DNA of 24,925 bases from CAYGSN01 sp964352675 (GTDB taxonomy: Bacteria > Pseudomonadota > Alphaproteobacteria > Micavibrionales > Micavibrionaceae). Shown piece after piece: positions 14,816 through 22,691 of the stretch; position 1 is the first letter of the stretch, and each line of letters opens with the position of its first letter. A program made the position numbers and the translations under genes. Where the stretch lies: assembly GCA_964352675.1 (NCBI GenBank), contig CAYGSN010000030.1:1-24925 (forward strand). The letters run 5' to 3'. The notes beneath the pieces are model-generated. The model did no database searches and was not told the DNA's origin. It saw only the letters and a list, made by a program, of their open reading frames with translations.

Positions 14816-14850
14816 GTCTTTTTGAAAATATTTAAGGTCAGTAAAAAGAC
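14816..14850 (+). repeat. Inverted repeat in the hppA leader region
   Basis: GTCTTTTT (14816-14823) and AAAAAGAC (14843-14850) are perfect 8-bp arms around a 19-base AT-rich centre, 52 bases before the hppA start. No clear -10/-35 pair was found in this AT-rich stretch (14738-14901). The repeat may be a leader hairpin or a binding site. Confidence 0.35.
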
Positions 14851-14901
14851 TTAAATAACGAACGCTTAATAATAAGAACAATAAACAAAAGAGGAAGAAC
14901 T

Positions 14902-17034
14902 ATGACACCTATTTATATCATTATAGCCTGCTGCGGCTTGCTGGCGCTGATTTACAGTGCCGTCGCGTCTCGGCAAATTATGGCGCGCAGTGCGGGTTCT
15001 GCAAAGATGCAGGAAATTGCAGCCGCCATTCAGGAAGGCGCGGGCGCTTATCTGAACCGCCAATATAAGACCATTGCCTATGTTGGCGTTCTGGTTACCG
15101 TGCTTTTGTTTGCTCTTTTGGGAACTCATGTTGCGCTCGGTTTTGTGATCGGTGCGGTTTTGTCCGGTCTGGCCGGCTATAATGGCATGCTGGTTTCCGT
15201 GCGCGCAAACGTACGGACAACACAGGCTGCCACTGAAAGCTTGGAGACGGCCCTGAATGTTGCTTTTAAGGCTGGCGCCGTAACCGGAATGCTGGTTGTT
15301 GGCCTCGGCTTGTTGGGTGTCGCCGGTTACTATGTGGCGCTTCAGTACAATCTGGGGTTTGAAGCCCTGGAAGGTGAAGAGCGCCTCGGTGCCCTGCGCT
15401 ATATGCTCGAAGGTCTTGTCGGTCTCGGGTTCGGAGCCTCTTTGATTTCCATCTTTGCCCGTCTGGGTGGGGGGATATTTACAAAAGGTGCTGATGTTGG
15501 TGCAGACCTCGTTGGGAAGCTCGAAGCCGGTATCCCTGAGGATGACCCACGTAATGCCGCGGTGATTGCTGATAACGTTGGTGACAATGTTGGTGACTGC
15601 GCAGGCATGGCCGCTGACCTGTTTGAAACATATGCCGTAACCGTTGTTGCAACAATGTTGATTGCCTTTAGCACATTTGCTGCTGAGAGCCTTGAGCAGA
15701 TGATGATCTTGCCGCTGTTTATCGGCGGTTTGTGCATTATCGGTTCTGTGGCCGGGACGTTTTTTGTTCGTCTGGGTAAGGACAAAAATATTATGCGCGC
15801 TCTGTACAAGGGCTTCATCGCGAGTGCGATTTTGTCCGGCTTGCTGATTGCCGTTGTGATGGCGAATATTGGTATTGATCTGCAGATTGCTCTGGCTGAT
15901 GGTGGCTTCATTACACCGAAAGAGCTGTTTCTTTGTGTGATTGTTGGTTTGGTTGTGACAGGGCTTTTGGTCTGGATCACTGAATATTACACATCCACGG
16001 AATACCGTCCTGTTCGTTCAATTGCAAAAGCCTCCGAAACGGGGCACGGCACAAACGTAATCCAGGGTTTGGCGATTTCTTTGGAAGCAACTGCTATTCC
16101 TGTTCTGATCATTTGTGGTGGTATTTATGCCGCATTTGCTCTGGCTGGTCTTTACGGGATTGCGATTTCTGCAACGGCGATGCTTTCGCTGGCGGGAATG
16201 GTTGTGGCGCTTGATGCTTACGGTCCAGTAACCGATAACGCGGGCGGGATTGCCGAAATGGCGGATCTGCCGAAGAAGGTGCGTGAGACGACCGATGCTT
16301 TGGATGCTGTTGGGAACACAACAAAAGCTGTAACCAAGGGCTATGCGATTGGTTCTGCCGGTTTGGCTGCTCTTGTGTTATTCGCAGGCTATACTGAGGA
16401 AATTAAGCACTATCTGCCACAATATGCAGATATTACATTTCCTCTGCAGGACCCTTATGTTGTGATTGGTCTGTTCCTTGGCGGCTTGCTGCCTTACCTG
16501 TTCAGTGCGATGTCTATGACGGCTGTTGGCCGTGCGGCCTCCGCTGTTGTGATTGAGGTGCGTCGTCAGTTCAAGGACATCCCAGGCATTATGAAGGGCA
16601 CAGCCAAGCCGGAATACGGCAAGGCGGTTGATATCCTGACACAAGCGGCGATTAAGGAGATGGTTTTACCGTCACTCTTGCCTGTTGTTGCCCCTGTGGC
16701 TTTGTTCTTCGTGGTATGGTTCGTCAGTGGTGATCTTGAACCTGCGTTCCAGTCTCTGGGTGCGATGCTTCTGGGTACGATCGTAACTGGCCTGTTCGTG
16801 GCAATCTCAATGACTGCCGGTGGCGGTGCCTGGGACAATGCCAAGAAATACATCGAAGAAGGCAATCACGGTGGTAAGGGCTCTGAAGCTCATTTTGCTG
16901 CTGTGACGGGTGACACTGTTGGTGACCCCTATAAAGACACAGCGGGTCCAGCCGTGAACCCACTTATCAAGATTGCAAATATCGTGGCGATCCTGCTGGT
17001 GGCAGTTGTTGCGAAGTTTTTCGCTGGCGTTTAA
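14902..17034 (+). CDS. hppA: K+-independent H+-translocating pyrophosphatase
   Basis: A membrane-bound proton pump driven by pyrophosphate hydrolysis. It has 710 residues and about 15-16 hydrophobic segments, the usual size. The pyrophosphate site is present as DVGADLVGKLEAGIPEDDPR (198-217) and DNVGDNVGDCAGMAADLFE (224-242), with matching Asp-rich segments at DAYGPVTDNAGGIAE (438-452) and near the C-terminus (GDTVGDPYKDTAGPAVNP). GNTTKAVTKGYAIGSA places Lys at 475 and Thr at 478. Known K+-independent enzymes have Lys and Thr there, whereas K+-dependent ones have Ala and Gly. The start is ATG at 14902 with a strong GAGGAAG site. It stands as a single-gene unit between two terminators. Confidence 0.97.
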   Translation: MTPIYIIIACCGLLALIYSAVASRQIMARSAGSAKMQEIAAAIQEGAGAYLNRQYKTIAYVGVLVTVLLFALLGTHVALGFVIGAVLSGLAGYNGMLVSVRANVRTTQAATESLETALNVAFKAGAVTGMLVVGLGLLGVAGYYVALQYNLGFEALEGEERLGALRYMLEGLVGLGFGASLISIFARLGGGIFTKGADVGADLVGKLEAGIPEDDPRNAAVIADNVGDNVGDCAGMAADLFETYAVTVVATMLIAFSTFAAESLEQMMILPLFIGGLCIIGSVAGTFFVRLGKDKNIMRALYKGFIASAILSGLLIAVVMANIGIDLQIALADGGFITPKELFLCVIVGLVVTGLLVWITEYYTSTEYRPVRSIAKASETGHGTNVIQGLAISLEATAIPVLIICGGIYAAFALAGLYGIAISATAMLSLAGMVVALDAYGPVTDNAGGIAEMADLPKKVRETTDALDAVGNTTKAVTKGYAIGSAGLAALVLFAGYTEEIKHYLPQYADITFPLQDPYVVIGLFLGGLLPYLFSAMSMTAVGRAASAVVIEVRRQFKDIPGIMKGTAKPEYGKAVDILTQAAIKEMVLPSLLPVVAPVALFFVVWFVSGDLEPAFQSLGAMLLGTIVTGLFVAISMTAGGGAWDNAKKYIEEGNHGGKGSEAHFAAVTGDTVGDPYKDTAGPAVNPLIKIANIVAILLVAVVAKFFAGV

Positions 17035-17060
17035 TCGCTGACGCTTTAACGATACAAATT

Positions 17061-17092
17061 AAAAGCCCCGTTCATACGAGCGGGGCTTTTTT
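17061..17092. terminator. Bidirectional terminator between hppA and bamE
   Basis: A perfect 10-bp stem, AAAAGCCCCG (17061-17070) with CGGGGCTTTT (17081-17090), and a 10-base loop. The T-run TTTTTT follows on the plus strand (after hppA), and the A-run gives four Ts on the minus strand (after bamE). Confidence 0.9.
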
Positions 17093-17111
17093 GATTACAT
17101 ATCCAAATTTT

Positions 17112-17561
17112 TTATTTATTGAACTTTCCAAGATTGCCGAGCAGTTGCTGCATGATTGTGACCTCGTTGCCGCGCGTTTTTGTTTTGGCGCGTTCGATCG
17201 GAATGTCCAGGCGGTTGTTGTCCACCTCTTGAATGGTTTCAACGATTCCCTCTTCACTGAACTTCACAACAACCACACGTTCATCCACCACTTCGGGGTC
17301 CAAAATGCCGCGCTTTTCGGTCTCCTGGCCGATGTAATACCAGATATTGTCGTCAAAGGTGGCCTGAGTTGTTGGTGAGCCAAGGATACGCAAGACATCG
17401 GTACGCGTATGGATGCCGGTGACGACCTGTTCCATCTGAAAGTCTTCAACCTTGTTGCCGCGCTGCGCCACTGTGGGAGTGCAGGCACCAGTCAGGCACG
17501 ACGCGCCGAGCAGGGTCAGTAGTAAATATCTTTGTGTTTTTTTCGATGTTTGTCTGGTCAT
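17112..17561 (-). CDS. bamE: Outer membrane assembly lipoprotein BamE (SmpA/OmlA)
   Basis: BamE is a small lipoprotein of the BAM complex that inserts beta-barrel proteins into the outer membrane. The 149-residue precursor has a basic start, a hydrophobic core and a lipobox LTGAC with the lipidated Cys at C27. The domain QMEQVVTGIHTRTDVLRILG, then SPTTQATFDDNIWYYIG, matches the SmpA/OmlA pattern (turn, G-S-P-T, aromatic WYYIG), and VVVVKFSEEGIVETI gives the last strands. The ATG at 17561 has GGAAG 7 bases upstream. It is divergent from the chaperone gene (61 bases between starts), an arrangement often seen in alphaproteobacteria. Confidence 0.92.
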   Translation of the reverse strand: MTRQTSKKTQRYLLLTLLGASCLTGACTPTVAQRGNKVEDFQMEQVVTGIHTRTDVLRILGSPTTQATFDDNIWYYIGQETEKRGILDPEVVDERVVVVKFSEEGIVETIQEVDNNRLDIPIERAKTKTRGNEVTIMQQLLGNLGKFNK

Positions 17562-17622
17562 GTCTTTACTTCCAAAGTTTGACGTTCCATATTTCTTTAG
17601 CGTAGAAACGGGAGAGAAATCA

Positions 17623-18159
17623 ATGTTCGCCTTATTTAAACCTCAAAATCTCTATGAACAAGATGCCCTTCGGATTTATGCGCTGCTGCTGGAACAGACG
17701 CGCAGGACCGTATTTTATGAGCGCTATGGTGTGCCCGACACGCTGGACGGGCGCTTTGACCTGCTCGTTCTCCATGTTTTCCTGTATCTGGAGCGTTTGA
17801 TCAGCGCGGGAGAGGTGACGCAGGATCTGCGCCAGGCTCTGTTTGATGTGATGTTTGCTGATATGGACCAATCTCTGCGCGAATCGGGTATTGGCGATAT
17901 GGGGGTCCCCAAACACATGAAGCGCATGATGACCGGGTTTAACGGCCGCATGCATGCCTATGCCGAGGCTTTGGCCAGTGGCGTGAAACAGAAGGCTTTT
18001 GAGGAGGCTCTGCGCCGCAACCTGTATGCGACAGCGAAGGATGTAAAAGATACTGAGATCGCCGCAATCAAAGAATATGTGTACAGGTTTTGCAGTGTTT
18101 TACAGGAGCAAAACCTTGACGATATAATGACCGGAAAAGCGGAGCTTCCCCATGGCTAA
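17623..18159 (+). CDS. Ubiquinol-cytochrome c chaperone (CBP3/UQCC1 family)
   Basis: A 178-residue helical protein of the ubiquinol-cytochrome c chaperone family, whose mitochondrial members help assemble cytochrome b of the bc1 complex. The family signature is clear: VFYERYGVPDTLDGRFDLLV, then LHVFLYLERL, FADMDQSLRESGIGDMGVPK and MTGFNGRMHAYAEAL. The frame stays open far upstream (to 17452), but that part is antisense to bamE. ATG at 17623 is chosen because GGGAG stands 8 bases before it. A TTGACG/TAGAAA pair (17579-17584 and 17603-17608) could be its promoter but would start the mRNA after the ribosome binding site. It overlaps yceD by 8 bases. No bc1 genes are in the window. Confidence 0.92.
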   Translation: MFALFKPQNLYEQDALRIYALLLEQTRRTVFYERYGVPDTLDGRFDLLVLHVFLYLERLISAGEVTQDLRQALFDVMFADMDQSLRESGIGDMGVPKHMKRMMTGFNGRMHAYAEALASGVKQKAFEEALRRNLYATAKDVKDTEIAAIKEYVYRFCSVLQEQNLDDIMTGKAELPHG

Positions 18160-18751
18160 GAAAAAAGCAGAATATCTTCCTCCCGAATGGCCACATTTAT
18201 TTCCTGTATCTGAGCTGGAGAAGGGGCAGAATAGGGTCACAATTTCCCCGACGGAGGATCAGAAAGCGGCGCTTTGCCGCCGGCTGGATGTGGATGGTAT
18301 TGAATCGCTTGAGGCGGAAATGAAGCTGCAACCTGATAAAAGCGGGCGGGTTCACGTGACGGGGATGGTGAAGGCCGGTATCCTGCAAAGCTGTGTGGTT
18401 TCCGGTGATCCGGTACATTCCGATGTGCACGAGGAATTCGAGGCCTGGTTCGCCGATCCTGAGGCTGCAGTCTCCCTGGAGAAGGCGCGCCGCGACAGGC
18501 AAATCAAAAAGGGTAATGTGGAATTGCCGGTTCTGGATGAGCGTGACGACCCCGATGCGATTATTGACGGCAATATCGATCTTGGTGAATTGGCGACGCA
18601 GTATCTCTCGCTGGGTATCAATCCGTATCCACATGCAGAAGGGGTGGAATACGAGCAGGGGGATGATTTGGCCTCAAAGCCGGACGACCATGCTTTCCGC
18701 AATCCCTTTGCAAAGTTAAAGGATTGGAAGGCCCGTCAGGAGAAAGAATAA
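18152..18751 (+). CDS. yceD: YceD/DUF177 family protein
   Basis: A 199-residue cytosolic protein of the YceD (DUF177) family, linked to 23S rRNA accumulation and nearly always next to rpmF. Seen are LEAEMKLQPDKSGRVHVTGM, the Cys-bearing turn LQSCVVSGDPV with C81, and the acidic DAIIDGNIDLGELATQYLSL segment typical of the family's C-terminal half. It ends with NPFAKLKDWK. It starts at ATG 18152 with GGAG 8 bases upstream, inside the chaperone gene. A separate promoter stands between it and rpmF. Confidence 0.93.
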   Translation: MAKKKAEYLPPEWPHLFPVSELEKGQNRVTISPTEDQKAALCRRLDVDGIESLEAEMKLQPDKSGRVHVTGMVKAGILQSCVVSGDPVHSDVHEEFEAWFADPEAAVSLEKARRDRQIKKGNVELPVLDERDDPDAIIDGNIDLGELATQYLSLGINPYPHAEGVEYEQGDDLASKPDDHAFRNPFAKLKDWKARQEKE

Positions 18752-18759
18752 GCTTTTTC

Positions 18760-18788
18760 TTGCAATAGAGCAAAAACTTCTGTAGAAA
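18760..18788 (+). promoter_or_regulatory. Candidate rpmF promoter
   Basis: TTGCAA (18760-18765), 17 bases, then TAGAAA (18783-18788), 45 bases before the rpmF ATG. Both boxes match 4 of 6 consensus bases. It could add transcription of rpmF-plsX-fabH over read-through from yceD. Confidence 0.45.
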
Positions 18789-18832
18789 TCCCATTCAAAT
18801 CAGGATTTGAGATATATTAAGGATTAAGAACA

Positions 18833-19012
18833 ATGGCTGTACCAAAGAGAAAAACAAGCAAATCAAAGCGCAATATGCGCCGCGCGCATGACCGTTTGTC
18901 ACCTGAGAACTGGGTTGAAGACCAGACCACGGGTGAGCCGAAGCGCCGCCACCATATTGACCTGAAAACAGGCACTTACAAAGGTGAGCAAATCATCGAG
19001 GGTCGGGAATAA
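18833..19012 (+). CDS. rpmF: 50S ribosomal protein bL32
   Basis: A 59-residue basic protein of the large ribosomal subunit. The N-terminus AVPKRKTSKSKRNMRRAHD is the standard L32 start, and the protein ends in HHIDLKTGTYKGEQIIEGRE. It lacks the four zinc cysteines of C+ L32 forms, so it is the zinc-free type usual in alphaproteobacteria. The start is ATG at 18833 with AAGGA about 10 bases upstream. It sits between yceD and plsX in the widely conserved yceD-rpmF-plsX-fabH order. Confidence 0.97.
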   Translation: MAVPKRKTSKSKRNMRRAHDRLSPENWVEDQTTGEPKRRHHIDLKTGTYKGEQIIEGRE

Positions 19013-19112
19013 CTCTCCATCTTTCCCGGTTTGCGCTGGATTTATTTCCTTCAAAAATTATAATCAAGACGTAAATTTAATCCTTAATCGTTTTTAAGGG
19101 GCGGGGTGTTCT

Positions 19113-20180
19113 TTGTCTAATCACATGAATATGAGTAATGTCACAATCGCGCTGGATGCGATGGGCGGTGATATCGGCCCGGAATGCATCATTCCCGGTG
19201 CCGCCCGCATTCATGAAAAGCGCCCCCAGGTGCGCTTTATGATTTTTGGGCATGAGACCCAGATTTTGAGCGTGCTTAGCCGGTATAAATCACTGAAAGC
19301 CGTATGCCGGGTTGTTCATACCGACAAAATGATCCGCAATGATGAAAAGCCCTCTGCCGCACTCCGGGCCAGCAAGGGCAGTTCTATGCGCATGGCAATC
19401 GAAGCCGTACAGCAGGGTGAGGCACAGGCGGTTGTATCAGCCGGGAATACCGGCGCGTTGATGGCGCTGGCGAAAATGGTGTTAAAGCCTTTGCCGGGCA
19501 TTCATCGTCCAGCCATTGCCAGTATTATGCCAACCATGGAGGGCGATTGCGTGATGCTGGATCTGGGGGCGAATGTATTGGTTGATGCCGAGAATCTGGT
19601 GCAATTTGCGGTTCTTGGCTCCGTTTTTGCCAAGGCGCACAAAAAGATATCGGTTCCCAGTGTTGGTTTGCTGAATGTTGGCTCTGAAGAAACCAAGGGG
19701 CCGGACCATGTGCGCGCGGCAGCATCAATACTGGCTAATGTTGATTTTCCAGGGCGTTATTACGGTTTTGTTGAGGGCGATGATATTCCGAAAGGCACGG
19801 TTGATGTTGTGGTCTGTGACGGCTATGCGGGCAATATCGCGCTAAAGACGGCTGAAGGGATTGGAAAATTGAGCTCGTATTATTTTAAACAGGCCATCCG
19901 CTCAGACCCTTTGGCGATTCTGGGGGGTATGTTGGCGTTTTTTGCACTCAGACGTTTTAAGAGGAAAGTTGACCCAAGGCTTTATAATGGCGGGGTTTTT
20001 CTGGGGTTGAACGGGCTGTGCATCAAGAGCCATGGCGGCACGGACGCGCTGGGGTTTTCCAATGCCATTGAGCGGGCGATCGAGCTGGCCGGGCATAACT
20101 ACATTGAAAAAGTTTCTGAAGACATCCATCATCTCATGGGGCAGGAATCTTTCCTCTCGCTAGCCAATTACCAGGAATAA
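19113..20180 (+). CDS. plsX: Phosphate acyltransferase PlsX
   Basis: PlsX converts acyl-ACP and phosphate to acyl-phosphate, the first step of phospholipid synthesis in the PlsX/PlsY route. Motifs are TIALDAMGGDIGPECIIPGA at the N-terminus, VSAGNTGALMALAKMVLKPL, then PGIHRPAIAS, and CVMLDLGANV. At 355 residues the length is normal. The track start is TTG at 19113, which has a GGGG/AAGGGG site 6-12 bases upstream. ATGs at 19125 and 19131 would be 4 or 6 codons shorter but have worse sites, so the TTG may be real. It lies 100 bases after rpmF and 9 bases before fabH. Confidence 0.95.
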   Translation: MSNHMNMSNVTIALDAMGGDIGPECIIPGAARIHEKRPQVRFMIFGHETQILSVLSRYKSLKAVCRVVHTDKMIRNDEKPSAALRASKGSSMRMAIEAVQQGEAQAVVSAGNTGALMALAKMVLKPLPGIHRPAIASIMPTMEGDCVMLDLGANVLVDAENLVQFAVLGSVFAKAHKKISVPSVGLLNVGSEETKGPDHVRAAASILANVDFPGRYYGFVEGDDIPKGTVDVVVCDGYAGNIALKTAEGIGKLSSYYFKQAIRSDPLAILGGMLAFFALRRFKRKVDPRLYNGGVFLGLNGLCIKSHGGTDALGFSNAIERAIELAGHNYIEKVSEDIHHLMGQESFLSLANYQE

Positions 20181-20189
20181 ATATCTCAA

Positions 20190-21170
20190 ATGTCTCAATC
20201 TTACCACGCAGTTCTCAAGTCTACCGGCAGCTATTTGCCTGAAAAAACCCTGACCAATGCGGATCTGGAAAAAATGGTCGACACATCCGATGAATGGATT
20301 ACCCAGCGCAGCGGAATCAAATCACGCCACATTGCCGCCGATGATGAGAGCACGGCAGATATGGCGATCAAGGCTGCGCGCCAGGCGCTGGAGCGCAGCG
20401 GGCTGGGGGGGCAGGAGATTGATGCGGTGATTGTCGCGACCACGACGCCGGACCAGACATTTCCGGCCGTGGCGGTGAAGGTGCAGGCCGCTTTGGATGT
20501 TCCCCCCGGTATTGCCTTTGATGTGCAGGCGGTATGCACGGGTTTTGTTTATGCCTTGAGTGTCGCCAACAGCTTTATCCGCACAGGACAGGCAAAACAT
20601 GTTCTGGTCGTTGGGGCGGAGAAAATGTCCTCTATTATCGATTGGACCGACCGCACCACATGTGTGCTTTTTGCAGATGGCGCCGGCGCGGTTGTCCTGG
20701 GCGCTGAAGATGGACCGCCTGCGCTGGACCTGCCCGGTATTCATTCTACGCATCTTTATGCCGACGGGCGGTACAAGGATCTGCTCTACACCGATGGCGG
20801 CCCGTCCACAACGGGGCAGAGCGGGCATGTGATTATGCACGGGCGCGATGTGTTCAAGCAGGCTGTAACCTGCATGGCCGAGGTGGTCGAAGAGGCGCTG
20901 GCGGCCAATAATATTACGGCGGCGGATGTAGACTGGCTGGTGCCGCATCAGGCCAATAGCCGTATTATCGAAGCCACGGCGAAGAAACTTGATCTGCCGA
21001 TGGACAAGGTGGTTGTCACGGTGGAGCGGCACGGCAACACCTCTGCGGCCTCTATTCCATTGGCTCTGGACGAAGCGGTTAGCGACGGGCGCATTAAGCG
21101 CGGGGAGTTGCTCCTGCTTGAGGCGATGGGCGGGGGGCTAACCTGGGGTGCTGTGCTGATGCGCTACTAA
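20190..21170 (+). CDS. fabH: 3-oxoacyl-ACP synthase III
   Basis: FabH starts fatty acid synthesis by condensing acetyl-CoA with malonyl-ACP. The 326 residues carry the Cys-His-Asn set: C116 in DVQAVCTGFVYAL, H253 in VPHQANSRII and N283 in HGNTSAASIPLAL. The start has STGSYLPEKTLTN and DTSDEWITQRSGIKSRH, both family hallmarks, and the GGGLTWGAVLMR end is intact. The start is ATG at 20190, 9 bases after plsX, without a clear ribosome binding site, so coupling to plsX is likely. A stem-loop follows the stop. Confidence 0.97.
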   Translation: MSQSYHAVLKSTGSYLPEKTLTNADLEKMVDTSDEWITQRSGIKSRHIAADDESTADMAIKAARQALERSGLGGQEIDAVIVATTTPDQTFPAVAVKVQAALDVPPGIAFDVQAVCTGFVYALSVANSFIRTGQAKHVLVVGAEKMSSIIDWTDRTTCVLFADGAGAVVLGAEDGPPALDLPGIHSTHLYADGRYKDLLYTDGGPSTTGQSGHVIMHGRDVFKQAVTCMAEVVEEALAANNITAADVDWLVPHQANSRIIEATAKKLDLPMDKVVVTVERHGNTSAASIPLALDEAVSDGRIKRGELLLLEAMGGGLTWGAVLMRY

Positions 21171-21187
21171 AGCTCCCAGAGCTTAGT
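21167..21187 (+). terminator. Stem-loop after fabH, possible weak terminator
   Basis: AAGCTC (21170-21175) and GAGCTT (21179-21184) pair around a CCA loop, and the stem extends to CTA/TAG outside with one bulged A. No real T-run follows, so termination is likely partial at best. It overlaps the fabH stop codon. Confidence 0.35.
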
Positions 21188-21233
21188 GTTTGAGCTGATT
21201 GGATTTTTCCTGTGTATGAATATTCGGCATTTC

Positions 21234-21262
21234 TTGACGGCGGCGATTTGAATCGCTAGGCT
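21234..21262 (+). promoter_or_regulatory. Candidate ihfA promoter
   Basis: TTGACG (21234-21239), 17 bases, then TAGGCT (21257-21262), 38 bases before the ihfA ATG at 21301. The -35 is strong and the -10 is weak, a common pattern for alphaproteobacterial housekeeping promoters. Confidence 0.45.
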
Positions 21263-21300
21263 GGTTTTAATTCGTGAAATTTGTATTACAGGGGATGGAT

Positions 21301-21639
21301 ATGGATAACCGGACAATTACCAGAGCAGATCTGGCGGAAGCCGTGTATGAGCAGGTGGGCTTGTCACGCAATGAGTCATCCGATCTGGTCGAAAGTGTTT
21401 TGGATGAGATTTCAAGAGAGCTGGTCAAAGGGGAGACGGTCAAGATTTCGTCTTTTGGCAGTTTTTCTGTAAGGGAGAAGGGCGAGCGTATCGGGCGTAA
21501 CCCTAAGACGGGCGTTGAGGTTCCAATCAAGCCGCGCAAGGTCCTGGTTTTCCGCGCATCGCATGTTCTCAAGGATAAGATCAATGGCGGTACGTCATCA
21601 AATACAGGTTCAGGCGGATACGGGGGCGATCAGTTTTAG
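21301..21639 (+). CDS. ihfA: Integration host factor, alpha subunit
   Basis: A DNA-bending nucleoid protein that pairs with IHF-beta. It has 112 residues from ATG 21301: TITRADLAEAVYEQVGLSRN, ISSFGSFSVREKGERIGRNP (intercalating Pro in the beta arm, GRNPKTG at 65-71), and KPRKVLVFRASHVLKDKIN. The frame opens at GTG 21274 and has another ATG at 21295. AGGGG lies directly against 21295 but 6 bases before 21301, so 21301 is preferred. A Gly/Ser-rich tail (97-112) extends beyond the usual ~100 residues. The neighbour merR is the usual alphaproteobacterial partner of ihfA. Confidence 0.93.
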   Translation: MDNRTITRADLAEAVYEQVGLSRNESSDLVESVLDEISRELVKGETVKISSFGSFSVREKGERIGRNPKTGVEVPIKPRKVLVFRASHVLKDKINGGTSSNTGSGGYGGDQF

Positions 21640-21699
21640 AACTTAAGAATAAATATAAAAGCGCAGGATTAAGCGTATGAGAGTAAGGGGAAGGACACC

Positions 21700-22242
21700 A
21701 TGACTATACAGCAAAGCCGGAATGCAAAGCCGGAGGATCGGGCGGAGAGAGAAGATGCTCCCGTTCCCAACTCGCGCTCCGCTTCCGCCCCGACATCACA
21801 AGATACAAAAACACAAAAATCCGCTTCGGCTTTCCGCACCATTAGCGAGGTTGCAGATGAGTTGGATGTGCAGCAGCATGTTCTGCGCTTTTGGGAGACG
21901 AAATTCTCACATGTCCGTCCGTTGAAGCGCGGCGGTGGTCGCCGTTACTACCGCCCTGAAGATGTGGAGCTGCTTAAGGCCATACATCACCTGCTTTATA
22001 CCGAAGGTTATACAATCAAGGGCGTTCAGAAGCTTATGCGGGAGCAGGGCAAGAATGCACTGGTACGGAATTACGATCAGCCTGCGCGCCCGCTGACCGG
22101 GCAGCAGGCCAATGTTGCCGGTAAGGCCAAACTTACGACGCAGACGGCCGAAGCCTTGAGCAAGAAACAGCGGGCTATTCTTGAGACCATGCTGGGTGAA
22201 CTTAAAGATCTGCGCAGCATGATCAGGGACGATGAGTCCTGA
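21700..22242 (+). CDS. MerR family transcriptional regulator
   Basis: A 180-residue regulator. The first 44 residues are polar, Ser/Ala/Lys-rich and probably disordered. Residues 45-115 form the MerR winged helix: FRTISEVADELDVQQHVLRF, WETKFSHVRPLKRGGGRRYY and YTIKGVQKLMREQG. The C-terminal part (about 145-180) is a short helix suited to dimer formation, with no Cys or metal site, so the signal is unknown. This MerR type stands after ihfA in many alphaproteobacteria. The ATG at 21700 has AAGGA 5 bases upstream, 60 bases after ihfA. Confidence 0.9.
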   Translation: MTIQQSRNAKPEDRAEREDAPVPNSRSASAPTSQDTKTQKSASAFRTISEVADELDVQQHVLRFWETKFSHVRPLKRGGGRRYYRPEDVELLKAIHHLLYTEGYTIKGVQKLMREQGKNALVRNYDQPARPLTGQQANVAGKAKLTTQTAEALSKKQRAILETMLGELKDLRSMIRDDES

Positions 22243-22246
22243 ACCT

Positions 22247-22275
22247 TTGACAGCCCGTTAAAACTTCTATACAAA
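22247..22275 (+). promoter_or_regulatory. tRNA-Pro promoter
   Basis: Consensus TTGACA (22247-22252), 17 bases, then TACAAA (22270-22275) within CTATACAAAAT. The expected start at about 22282 leaves a 6-base leader before the tRNA at 22288. The -35 begins only five bases after the merR stop. Confidence 0.65.
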
Positions 22276-22287
22276 ATCCAAACGGTA

Positions 22288-22364
22288 CGGAACGTGGCGC
22301 AGCCTGGTAGCGCACTTGGATGGGGTCCAAGGGGTCGGAGGTTCAAATCCTCTCGTTCCGACCA
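22288..22364 (+). tRNA. tRNA-Pro (GGG)
   Basis: A 77-base tRNA with the CCA end encoded. The acceptor arms are CGGAACG (22288-22294) and CGTTCCG (22354-22360). The D loop has AGCCTGGTAGC. The anticodon stem CTTGG/CCAAG encloses the loop ATGGGGT with anticodon GGG at 22322-22324. The T loop has GGTTCAAATCC. The anticodon reads CCC and CCU proline codons. The body is close to other bacterial tRNA-Pro genes. Confidence 0.97.
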
Positions 22365-22376
22365 TATTTTTGAAAC

Positions 22377-22691
22377 ATGACCGCGATCATAATTTACATC
22401 ACCTGTCCGGAAGACAAGGCGCAAATCATTGCCAAGGCTTTGGTTGAAAAGCGTATGGTGGCTTGTGCAAATATTATGCCTGCGCACCGCGCTGTTTACC
22501 GCTGGGAGGGGGAAGTGGAAACTGGCAGGGAGTGCGCTATTATCCTAAAAACCCGCGCCGACATGTTTGAGGCTGTGGAAGAGGAGGTCAAAGCCCTGCA
22601 CCCGTACGAGTGCCCCTGCATTGTCAGTTGGCCGATTGGGAAAGGTCATGCAGCCTTTTTACGCTGGATCGACGAAGAGGTTGATGTATAG
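22377..22691 (+). CDS. cutA: CutA1 divalent-cation tolerance protein
   Basis: A small trimeric ferredoxin-like-fold protein linked to copper and divalent-ion tolerance; its exact function is unsettled. The 104 residues show KALVEKRMVACANIMPAHRA, YRWEGEVETG (41-50), KTRADMFEAV and HPYECPCIVSWPIGKGHAAF, all family marks. The ATG at 22377 gives the normal family length, but no ribosome binding site lies in the 12 bases between the tRNA-Pro CCA and the start (TATTTTTGAAAC). It is therefore probably expressed from the tRNA transcript after processing. A 10-bp hairpin covers its stop. Confidence 0.93.
   Translation: MTAIIIYITCPEDKAQIIAKALVEKRMVACANIMPAHRAVYRWEGEVETGRECAIILKTRADMFEAVEEEVKALHPYECPCIVSWPIGKGHAAFLRWIDEEVDV

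Noticed and set aside
17452..17622. Upstream extension of the chaperone open frame (to 235 residues)
   Set aside because: It is antisense to the bamE signal peptide, while ATG 17623 has a strong ribosome binding site and gives the family's normal start.
20322..21032. 236-residue minus-strand open frame opposite fabH
   Set aside because: Antisense to an intact FabH, His/Arg-rich shadow composition, no family likeness.
22077..22487. 136-residue minus-strand open frame across merR, the tRNA and cutA
   Set aside because: Its middle part, SEREDLNLRPLGPHPSALPG, is the familiar spurious translation of the strand opposite tRNA-Pro; the true features are on the plus strand.
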